From: Crocinitomicaceae bacterium
Lineage (GTDB): Bacteria > Bacteroidota > Bacteroidia > Flavobacteriales_D > Crocinitomicaceae
Assembly (NCBI GenBank): GCA_020635955.1
Contig: JACJYW010000012.1
Coordinates: 1-64,000 of the forward strand
Direction of reading: 5' to 3'
DNA length: 64,000 bases
Both the position numbers and the translations under genes were made by a program. Position 1 is the first letter of the stretch, and each line of letters starts with the position of its first letter. Below are positions 52,971-60,564 of this stretch, one piece after another. The notes under the pieces are model-generated. The model was not told the origin of the DNA. It did not search any database and worked only from the letters and a program-made list of their open reading frames with translations.

Positions 52971-54701
52971 ATGGAATTTAAAGAAATGGGACTGAGAGAA
53001 GAAATTCTTTCGGCAATTAAGGATATAGGTTTTGAGAAACCTACTCCAATTCAAGAACAAGCTATACCACACTTATTATCAGATCCTTCTGATCTTATCG
53101 GATTAGCATCAACCGGAACAGGAAAAACTGCATCATTTGGTTTACCCTTGTTAAATTATATTGACACCGGAAACAAATCAACTCAAGGTTTGGTTATCTG
53201 TCCAACACGTGAGTTATGTATTCAGATCACAAAAGATCTTGAGAACTACAGTGCAAAAATGAAGGGAACGAACATTGTTGCCGTGTACGGTGGTACAGAT
53301 ATTCAAAAACAGATCAAGCAAATTGAGAAAACAGCACACATTATCGTTGCCACTCCGGGAAGATTAGTTGACCTGATCAAGAGAAAAAAGGTCAAATTGT
53401 CGGATGTTGATACTGTAATTCTGGATGAGGCAGATGAAATGCTGAACATGGGATTCAAAGAAGATATCGATTCAATTCTTGAAAAAACACCTCAAGACAA
53501 ATGTATCTGGTTGTTCTCAGCTACTATGCCTAAAGAAGTTTCTCAAATTGCTAAAACCTATATGGTTGAGCCATTTGAGATCACAGTGGGTGGAAAAAAT
53601 GAAACCAACAAGAATATTGTACACGAAGTTTATCAGGTAAAAGAAAAAGATAGATATGCTGCTTTAAAGCGTCTTATTGATTTCAATCCAAATATCTATG
53701 GATTGATCTTTTGCAGAACACGTAGACAAACAGCTGAAGTTGCTGATAAATTAATGGCAGATGGATATTCTGCTGAGCCACTACACGGAGATCTTTCTCA
53801 AGCACAAAGAGATCGTGTAATGAGTAAATTCAGAGATAAACATCTACAGATTTTGGTAGCAACAGATGTTGCGGCACGTGGAATTGACGTTGATGACATT
53901 ACGCATGTGATCCATTACAATCTACCTGAAGATGTCGAGAACTATACGCATAGATCAGGAAGGACAGCAAGAGCAGGTAAAAATGGAACTTCGATAGCAT
54001 TGATCAACACTAAAGAAGGTGGAAAGATCAGAAGTATCGAAAAGATCATCAAAACAGAATTTCAACATAAGAAATTGCCAGATCCGCAAAACATCATTGC
54101 TAAGCAATTATTCCAGATGATCACTGAGGTGAAAGAATCTGAAGTAGATGAAGCTGCTATTGAGCAATATATGCCTGAAGTAATGCGTCAATTAGGCGAA
54201 TTCAGTGCAGAAGATCTTGTAAAGAGATTTGTTTCTGTTGAGTTTAACAAGTTCGTTAACTACTACTCAAATTCCTCTGACCTGGATGCTACTGGTTCTT
54301 CCAGTAGAACTTCTAAGGGTAGAAGTGATGATGAGAATAAGAATAGATTCTTTGTTAACCTTGGTAAAAAGGATGGCTTAAATCAAGGTGCTTTATTGCG
54401 TTTGATCTGTGATAACTCTAATGTGAATAAAGACGCGATTGGAAAAATCGACATCCTTAACAACTTCTCATTCTTTGATGCAGATAAAGACATCACTGAA
54501 CTCATCTTAGGAAAACTTCAAAATATTGACTTTGAAGGAAATAAAATGCATGTTGAACAAACCAAAAGTGGAGGTAACGCAAGAAAGAACACTGGAGGTC
54601 AACGCAAAAATAATGGTGGACGCAGAGGTGATTTTTCTAAGAAAAATGACGGACCTAGAGGTAAACATGGATCGAGAGAAAGAAGAAGAAAGAGAAGATA
54701 A
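52971..54701 (+). CDS. DEAD-box ATP-dependent RNA helicase
   Basis: The helicase core has the Q motif (FEKPTPIQEQAIPHLL), motif I (ASTGTGKT, residues 46-53) and motif II DEAD at 152-155. Motif III is FSATMP and motif VI HRSGRTARAG. After the core, a DbpA/CsdA-type RNA-binding domain lies near 460-525 (FFVNLGKKDGLNQGALLRLI, then FSFFDADKDITELILGKL). The end is a short basic Gly/Arg/Lys tail. It should unwind RNA in ribosome assembly or RNA decay. The gene has its own promoter and precedes typA by 151 bases. Confidence 0.95.
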   Translation: MEFKEMGLREEILSAIKDIGFEKPTPIQEQAIPHLLSDPSDLIGLASTGTGKTASFGLPLLNYIDTGNKSTQGLVICPTRELCIQITKDLENYSAKMKGTNIVAVYGGTDIQKQIKQIEKTAHIIVATPGRLVDLIKRKKVKLSDVDTVILDEADEMLNMGFKEDIDSILEKTPQDKCIWLFSATMPKEVSQIAKTYMVEPFEITVGGKNETNKNIVHEVYQVKEKDRYAALKRLIDFNPNIYGLIFCRTRRQTAEVADKLMADGYSAEPLHGDLSQAQRDRVMSKFRDKHLQILVATDVAARGIDVDDITHVIHYNLPEDVENYTHRSGRTARAGKNGTSIALINTKEGGKIRSIEKIIKTEFQHKKLPDPQNIIAKQLFQMITEVKESEVDEAAIEQYMPEVMRQLGEFSAEDLVKRFVSVEFNKFVNYYSNSSDLDATGSSSRTSKGRSDDENKNRFFVNLGKKDGLNQGALLRLICDNSNVNKDAIGKIDILNNFSFFDADKDITELILGKLQNIDFEGNKMHVEQTKSGGNARKNTGGQRKNNGGRRGDFSKKNDGPRGKHGSRERRRKRR

Positions 54702-54852
54702 TTTTAGAGAGTATAGATTTTAGAGTTTAGAGAGAGATAATTGAATGTTGTTAATAATAGTGAAGAACCATTTAATAAATAATTAAGAGCTGGAGGAAAT
54801 GGAGTGGAATGTATCTATACTCCACACTCTAAGCTCTACTATCCAATAAAAT
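54702..54852 (+). repeat. AT-rich typA leader with TAGAG repeats and a weak hairpin
   Basis: ATTTTAGAG occurs at 54701-54709 and 54717-54725, followed by AGAGAGAG. Further down AGAGCT (54786-54791) pairs with AGCTCT (54832-54837), and GGAGT (54801-54805) with ACTCC (54819-54823). This could form a weak leader stem. No promoter box is evident, so typA may also be read from the helicase promoter. Confidence 0.3.
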
Positions 54853-56652
54853 ATGGAAATTAAAAATATTGCGATAATAGCACACGTTGACCACGGTAAA
54901 ACAACTCTGGTTGACAGAATGATCGAAGCCGGTAAAAACCCAATTAAAAGTGATGGTGAATTGATCATGGATAGTAATCCACTTGAGAGAGAAAGAGGTA
55001 TTACGATCACAGCTAAGAACGTATCCGTTTTTTATAAGGACACCAAGATCAACATAATAGATACTCCTGGTCACAGTGACTTTGGTGGTGAGGTTGAGCG
55101 TGTATTGAACATGGCTGATGGTGTATGTTTGTTGGTAGATGCTTTTGAAGGACCTATGCCTCAAACTAGATTTGTTTTGCAAAAAGCACTTGAAATGGGT
55201 CTTAAACCTCTTCTTGTTATCAATAAGGTGGATAAAGAGAATTGTACTCCAGATGAAGTTCATGAGAAAGTATTTGAATTGATGTTCGAATTAGATGCTA
55301 GTGAAGAACAATTGGAATTTGAAACCGTGTATGGATCAGCTAAAAATGGTTGGATGTCTAAAGACTGGAAGCAGCCGACTGATTCTATTGAACCTATTTT
55401 AGACACTATTCTTGAATATTTTCCTCCGAGAGAATTTCCTGAAGGAAATACACAAATGTTGATCACGTCTCTGGATTACTCAACATTTGTTGGGCGAATT
55501 GCTATTGGACGCTTGACAAGAGGACAATTAAAACCAAACATGCCTATTATTCTTGCAAAAAGAGATGGAGGTCAGGAAAAATCAAGAATTAAGGAAGTGT
55601 TTGTTTTTGATGGACTAGAGAAAAGAAAAGTAGAAGAAGTTCAGGTTGGGGATATTTGTGCTGTAACCGGTATTGAAGGATTCGAAATTGGGGATACTAT
55701 TTGTGATTTCGAAAACCCTGAACCATTAAAATCTATTAGCATTGATGAACCAACAATGAGTATGTTGTTTACCATCAATGATTCGCCTTTCTTTGGTAAA
55801 GAAGGAAAATTCGTTACTTCAAGACATATCCATGAACGTTTGGAGAAAGAACTTGAAAAAAATCTGGCTTTGAGGGTAGAAAAATCCAACTCTGCTGATA
55901 AATGGAACGTCTTTGGAAGAGGAGTAATGCACTTGTCTGTATTATTAGAGACTATGAGAAGAGAAGGATATGAAGTTCAGGTAGGACAACCTCAAGTGAT
56001 CATCAAAGAAATAGATGGCGTTAAATGTGAACCTATTGAAGACCTAACCATTGACCTTCCTGAACAATATTCTGGTACGGCAATTGATGCTGTTACGAAA
56101 AGAAAAGGTGAAATGGTGAGTATGGAACCAAGAGGAGAAAGAATGATCTGTAAGTTTACTATACCTTCTAGAGGACTAATTGGTTTGAGAAGTTATATGC
56201 TAACTCAAACAGCCGGTGAAGCCATTGTAACGCATAGATTCATTGAATATCAGCCATACAAAGGTGAAATTCCTGGAAGACAAAATGGATCAATGATCTC
56301 TATGGAAAAAGGTACCAGTATCCCTTATTCTTTACATAATTTACAGGAAAGAGGGAAATTTTTCATTCAACCAAACGTCGATATATACGAGGGACAAGTT
56401 ATTGGTGAAAATTCCAAAGCTGGTGATCTTGTAGTTAATGTTACTAAAACTAAGAAGTTAACGAACATGCGAACTACAAGTACAGATGAGAAAATGAAAA
56501 TTGCTCCTCCTAAAGAATTTTCTTTGGAAGAGGCTCTTGAATACATTCAGGAAGATGAATATGTAGAGCTAACTCCATTGACAATTCGTATTAGAAAAAT
56601 ATTTTTGAAAGAGACAGACAGAAAACGTGCTGAAAAGTCAGTTACGGCGTAA
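54853..56652 (+). CDS. typA: GTP-binding protein TypA/BipA
   Basis: A 599-residue translational GTPase of the EF-G/BipA kind. G1 is AHVDHGKTTLV (about 10-20), the switch region holds RERGITITAKNV, G3 is DTPGHSDF and G4 is INKVDKENC. Later domains include GLIGLRSYMLTQTAGEA and MISMEKGTSIPYSLHNLQERG, characteristic of TypA. It binds the ribosome and helps its assembly or function under cold and other stress. Downstream, the TPR gene has its own promoter. Confidence 0.97.
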   Translation: MEIKNIAIIAHVDHGKTTLVDRMIEAGKNPIKSDGELIMDSNPLERERGITITAKNVSVFYKDTKINIIDTPGHSDFGGEVERVLNMADGVCLLVDAFEGPMPQTRFVLQKALEMGLKPLLVINKVDKENCTPDEVHEKVFELMFELDASEEQLEFETVYGSAKNGWMSKDWKQPTDSIEPILDTILEYFPPREFPEGNTQMLITSLDYSTFVGRIAIGRLTRGQLKPNMPIILAKRDGGQEKSRIKEVFVFDGLEKRKVEEVQVGDICAVTGIEGFEIGDTICDFENPEPLKSISIDEPTMSMLFTINDSPFFGKEGKFVTSRHIHERLEKELEKNLALRVEKSNSADKWNVFGRGVMHLSVLLETMRREGYEVQVGQPQVIIKEIDGVKCEPIEDLTIDLPEQYSGTAIDAVTKRKGEMVSMEPRGERMICKFTIPSRGLIGLRSYMLTQTAGEAIVTHRFIEYQPYKGEIPGRQNGSMISMEKGTSIPYSLHNLQERGKFFIQPNVDIYEGQVIGENSKAGDLVVNVTKTKKLTNMRTTSTDEKMKIAPPKEFSLEEALEYIQEDEYVELTPLTIRIRKIFLKETDRKRAEKSVTA

Positions 56653-56718
56653 GGAAATAGTTCATAAGACGTTTGTAAAGTGTTGATAACATTGTTAATA
56701 ACAATGAAATCAGCCACG

Positions 56719-56747
56719 TTGATTGCATTTAGATCCTTATATTTTTG
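56719..56747 (+). promoter_or_regulatory. Promoter of the TPR-ComA-DUF368 operon
   Basis: TTG (56719-56721), 18 bases, then TATTTTTG (56740-56747) matches the -33/-7 pattern. The ATG at 56796 leaves a leader of about 40 bases. Confidence 0.55.
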
Positions 56748-56795
56748 TTAAGAGCCTTTGTGAATAACTGGGCTTGAAACCAAAACCGAAGTTCT

Positions 56796-58220
56796 ATGTT
56801 TGATGATGAAGAAGAAGACGAAGGATTCGATTCTCAATTCAATGATGAATTAGAACGATACGAAAAAATGATTGCTGAGAAGGAAACTTATTATTTCGAT
56901 AGTGAGACCTTAGAGCAAATAATTGACCATTTCATAATTAAAAATCAATTAAAGAAAGGGTTAACAGCAATAGAATTTGCCCAGCAACAACATCCTAACA
57001 ATACAACTTTTGAATTACGTAAAGCTCAGATCTATTCTACTACAGGTCAGTTGAAGGAATCTTTGTTGATCCTACAGGACCTTGAAAAGAGCGAACCGTT
57101 CAATACTGAAGTTTTCGTGACCAAGGCAAGCGTTTTTTCTCAATTGAGAGATCATGAAAATGCTATCAAGTACTTTGAAAAAGCAATTGACTCAGCAGTA
57201 GATAAAGAAGAGGACTGGGAAGTTGAAGACATCCGCTTTGATCTTGCTTTGGAATATGAGAGTATCCACGATTACCAAAACGCGATCAAAGAGCTTAAAA
57301 AATTGTTGAAGAATTCCCCTGAGAATGAGTCAGCCATTTATGAAATAGCCTATTGTTATGAGAGAATTGGTGATTTCGATAAGTGCATTGAGTACTATAC
57401 CATGTACATTGAAAACAATCCGTATTCATTCACCGCATGGTACAACCTGGGGAACATCTATTTCCTTAAGAATAATATTGAAAAAGCACTTTGGGCATAT
57501 GACTATGCCGTGATTATCAATGAAGATTTTTCTTCAGCCCATTTCAACATGGGTAATACTTACATGCAGATCAATGAATTTCAAAAAGCCATTGAATCAT
57601 ATACCAAATGTCTTGAAATAGATGGGGATGATGCCCTAACATTAAGTTATCTAGCTGAAGCCTATGAGCGTTTAGAGAGATATGATGAGGCTCTTGAGTA
57701 CTACGAGCAAAGTAAGGCTATTAACCCTGAGATTGCCGAGCCCTGGTTAGGAATTGGTATCATAAAAGAATTACAAGGATTTACGGCTGATGCCATTAGC
57801 TATTTAAATCGTGCAGTTGAAATACAACCAGAAAATGCCAATTATAGATTGGTATTGGCTGAAGCATTATATAAGTCAGAGATGCTATTGGAAGCCGAAG
57901 CTCAACTTGAAACTGCTTTACAGTTAGACCCTAAGTATTCAGAAGCCATTATTCTATTAGCTAGAATTAAAGCTGAATTCAGTATTGAAGAGGCAATTGA
58001 ATTCATGGCCAGCCTGGAACATTTGGAAGATCTTGAATCTAGTGTGCGTGTTTATTTTTCAATTCTACTTTGGAAAAATGGACAAAAAACTGATGCTCTT
58101 CTGTTGTTCAAGAAAGAATATTTGATTGACGCCAATTCAGCAAAAACACTATTTTTGCACTTTCCTGAGGCTCAGGAAATACCTGAATTCATTCAAATAC
58201 TTGATCTGAACAATGACTAA
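56796..58220 (+). CDS. TPR-repeat protein
   Basis: The 474-residue protein lacks a signal peptide, so it is cytosolic. After an acidic N terminus (MFDDEEEDEGFDSQFNDELE) it is almost wholly TPR repeats. Examples are NAIKYFEKAIDSAVDKEED, SAIYEIAYCYERIGDFDKCI, TAWYNLGNIYFLKNNIEKAL, SAHFNMGNTYMQINEFQKAI and EPWLGIGIIKELQGFTADAI. It is probably a scaffold or adaptor. Its end overlaps the ComA-like gene by 8 bases, which suggests they are made together, though the link is not obvious. Confidence 0.85.
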   Translation: MFDDEEEDEGFDSQFNDELERYEKMIAEKETYYFDSETLEQIIDHFIIKNQLKKGLTAIEFAQQQHPNNTTFELRKAQIYSTTGQLKESLLILQDLEKSEPFNTEVFVTKASVFSQLRDHENAIKYFEKAIDSAVDKEEDWEVEDIRFDLALEYESIHDYQNAIKELKKLLKNSPENESAIYEIAYCYERIGDFDKCIEYYTMYIENNPYSFTAWYNLGNIYFLKNNIEKALWAYDYAVIINEDFSSAHFNMGNTYMQINEFQKAIESYTKCLEIDGDDALTLSYLAEAYERLERYDEALEYYEQSKAINPEIAEPWLGIGIIKELQGFTADAISYLNRAVEIQPENANYRLVLAEALYKSEMLLEAEAQLETALQLDPKYSEAIILLARIKAEFSIEEAIEFMASLEHLEDLESSVRVYFSILLWKNGQKTDALLLFKKEYLIDANSAKTLFLHFPEAQEIPEFIQILDLNND

Positions 58221-59037
58221 AAATTTCCATCTAACCCACATCCCCAAACGACCAGAAAAACCAAGAGATTCAGGTCTAACTATGATGATGGACAAAGGGC
58301 TAAGCCTAAGAGAAACGGAAAACCTTATTGAAGCTTGCGGTGAGTATTTTGATATCGCAAAATTTGGATTCGGTACAGCTTACCTGACCCCAAATCTTGA
58401 AGAAAAAATTAAGCTTTACAAAAGTGCTGGAATAAGACCTTATTTCGGAGGTACACTATTCGAACTATTCATAGCCCGCAATAAATTCAATGATTACAGA
58501 AAGATCCTGGACAAATATGACTTAGATCTTTGTGAAGTATCAGACGGTTCTATCATTATACCTCATGATGAAAAATTAGAGTTTATCAATAAACTTTCTA
58601 AAGACAGAACTGTAATGTCTGAGGTTGGTTCTAAAGTTTCCGGGATCATTATTGCTCCAAATAAATGGATCAAAATGATGAGCACTGAGTTAGAGGCTGG
58701 ATCATGGAAAGTAATTGCTGAAGGTAGAGAAAGCGGAAATGTTGGTGTTTTCAGACCAAACGGAACTGCTCATACTTATTTGATCAATAAGATCATTGCT
58801 AAGATCGATCCAAATGATATTCTTTGGGAAGCTCCAATGAAAACGCAGCAAGTTTGGTTCATTCGACTTTTTGGTCAAAATGTTAACCTGGGTAATATTG
58901 CTCCAAATGAGGTAATTCCATTGGAAACATTGAGACTTGGTTTAAGGGGTGATACCTTCTTTGATTATCTTCCTGAAAACTATCAAAGCTTGAAACAAGT
59001 TCCTGACGAAGAGGAAGAAGCTGAAAAAGATGCCTGA
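58213..59037 (+). CDS. Phosphosulfolactate synthase family (ComA)
   Basis: The 274-residue protein has the family's conserved path: RPEKPRDSGLTMMMDKGLSL, EACGEYFDIAKFGFGTAYL, RPYFGGTLFELFI, LCEVSDGSIIIP and VIAEGRESGNVGVF. ComA joins sulfite to phosphoenolpyruvate, giving phosphosulfolactate, a route to coenzyme M in archaea and to other sulfonates in bacteria. In this phylum it could feed sulfonolipid or cysteate synthesis, which is an inference. It overlaps both neighbours by 8 bases: the TPR gene before and the DUF368 gene after. Confidence 0.88.
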   Translation: MTKNFHLTHIPKRPEKPRDSGLTMMMDKGLSLRETENLIEACGEYFDIAKFGFGTAYLTPNLEEKIKLYKSAGIRPYFGGTLFELFIARNKFNDYRKILDKYDLDLCEVSDGSIIIPHDEKLEFINKLSKDRTVMSEVGSKVSGIIIAPNKWIKMMSTELEAGSWKVIAEGRESGNVGVFRPNGTAHTYLINKIIAKIDPNDILWEAPMKTQQVWFIRLFGQNVNLGNIAPNEVIPLETLRLGLRGDTFFDYLPENYQSLKQVPDEEEEAEKDA

Positions 59038-60016
59038 TCAAAAAAAATCCTTTCTTGGCCTTATAGCACGTGGTTTAGGCATGGGTGCTGCTGATGTGGT
59101 TCCTGGTGTCTCTGGTGGAACAATTGCTTTTATCACCGGCATTTATGAAGAACTTCTTGAAACGATCTCGAACATCAATCTGGGATTATTAAAAACCTGG
59201 AAAAAAGAAGGGTTTAAAGCTATGTGGACCGCTATGAATGGTCGGTTTTTACTAGCACTTTTTACAGGAATTGGAATTTCTATCGTATCACTGGCGAAAT
59301 TGCTGGAATATCTTTTAGAAGAACACGAAGTTCTATTATGGTCATTTTTCTTTGGATTGATAATGGCCTCCGTTTGGCTAGTGGGTAAAACAATAGAAAA
59401 ATGGAACGCCATTAATATCATTGGACTGTTATTAGGGACAGTTGCAGCCTACTTGATAACGATAATGTCTCCGGCTTCTGGAAGTGAGAGTTTATTCTAC
59501 ATCTTTATTTGTGGAATGATTGCTATTTGCGCTATGATCTTACCCGGAATTTCAGGGAGCTTTATCCTTCTATTACTAGGAGCTTACACTACAGTTTTGG
59601 GAAGTGTTAGCGGAATTTTAGATGCGGTTAAGATCAAGAATTGGGAGCTCGTTGGTAGTAATGGACTCGTACTTATCATCTTCATGCTTGGTTGCCTTGC
59701 AGGATTGATCTCATTTTCAAAGTTATTGAATTGGTTGTTCAAAAAAGCTAAAAACCTTACTATTGCTATCCTTACTGGGTTTTTGATAGGATCATTGAAC
59801 AAAATTTGGCCTTGGAAACATACGACTCTATGGGGTATGGACAGACATGGGGAAGAAATTCCTTTGGTGCAAGAGAACGTATTACCCGCAAAATACAGTC
59901 ATCTAATGGGGGAACCAGACCATCTGGTAATTTCAATAATGCTCATGGTTTTCGGTATATCTATCATTATTGCTCTGGACTACTTTGGTTCCAAAAACAA
60001 GAAGAAGGTTAATTAA
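59030..60016 (+). CDS. DUF368 membrane protein (PopT-type polyprenyl-phosphate transporter family)
   Basis: The 328-residue membrane protein has the DUF368 signature GLGMGAADVVPGVSGGTIAF near the start. A second internal repeat, AICAMILPGISGSFILLLLG, contains the matching PGxSGS motif. Several further membrane helices follow. DUF368 proteins were recently shown to help recycle polyprenyl phosphate, the lipid carrier of cell-wall sugars, in other bacteria. ATG 59030 overlaps the ComA gene by 8 bases. Confidence 0.9.
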   Translation: MPDQKKSFLGLIARGLGMGAADVVPGVSGGTIAFITGIYEELLETISNINLGLLKTWKKEGFKAMWTAMNGRFLLALFTGIGISIVSLAKLLEYLLEEHEVLLWSFFFGLIMASVWLVGKTIEKWNAINIIGLLLGTVAAYLITIMSPASGSESLFYIFICGMIAICAMILPGISGSFILLLLGAYTTVLGSVSGILDAVKIKNWELVGSNGLVLIIFMLGCLAGLISFSKLLNWLFKKAKNLTIAILTGFLIGSLNKIWPWKHTTLWGMDRHGEEIPLVQENVLPAKYSHLMGEPDHLVISIMLMVFGISIIIALDYFGSKNKKKVN

Positions 60017-60044
60017 ATATTAACAAATCTGTTAATAAGTGTAT

Positions 60045-60074
60045 TTTGAACGCCCAAATAATTGTCGTAATTTG
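60045..60074 (+). promoter_or_regulatory. Possible promoter upstream of the small secreted protein gene
   Basis: TTTG (60045-60048), 19 bases, then TAATTTG (60068-60074). The -7 box lacks one base of TAnnTTTG, so this is only tentative. Confidence 0.3.
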
Positions 60075-60098
60075 CACCCGACAATTGATTAAGACCCT

Positions 60099-60464
60099 AT
60101 GTCAAAATCTTTTACCCTTTTAAACCTCATATTTCTTTTGATCGGATTTTCAGCCTATTCGCAAGACAGTCCTGACTATTATGTTCAGTTTAAGGTAAAT
60201 TCCGTTACCACCATTGAGCAAGCCAAAGCCATTGATAAAAAAATGGAAGGTAAAAAAGGCATCATTTCAACGCATACGGATCATATTACAAGCACTTATT
60301 TCTGTACAATGAGCGGAGAAGCTGAATATGTTTTTGAAGACTTTGAAAGTTGGTTTGAAAAAATGGGATATGAAATCGTTTGTTTTAACAAAGGAATACG
60401 CGGAGATGGAGGCATGATGTCGCCTCACGCCTTGAAGGATTGTGAAGATTTTAACAACAAGTAG
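60099..60464 (+). CDS. Small secreted protein, unknown function
   Basis: The 121-residue protein has a signal peptide (LLNLIFLLIGFSAYSQ). Its mature part looks like a small alpha/beta domain (YYVQFKVNSVTTIEQAKAID, then IISTHTDHITSTYFCTM, then FEDFESWFEKMGYEIVCFN) of the ferredoxin-like kind. It is possibly related in shape to HMA domains but has no CxxC metal site. An 8-bp inverted repeat (TAACAACA 60452-60459 with TGTTGTTA 60471-60478) spans its stop but lacks a T tract. I do not recognise a family. Confidence 0.7.
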   Translation: MSKSFTLLNLIFLLIGFSAYSQDSPDYYVQFKVNSVTTIEQAKAIDKKMEGKKGIISTHTDHITSTYFCTMSGEAEYVFEDFESWFEKMGYEIVCFNKGIRGDGGMMSPHALKDCEDFNNK

Positions 60465-60564
60465 GCATCATGTTGTTATTAACCAATTATTAATTTAAAT
60501 ATCCTACTCTAAGCAACCTCAAATACTAGCTGGTCGTTTTAGAAATAAGACTATTATAGATGCA

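Noticed and set aside
54786..54837. typA leader hairpin as a riboswitch
   Set aside because: The stems are short and imperfect, with no recognisable riboswitch core or terminator.
60452..60478. 8-bp inverted repeat across the stop of the small secreted gene as a terminator
   Set aside because: The stem is AT-rich and no T tract follows.
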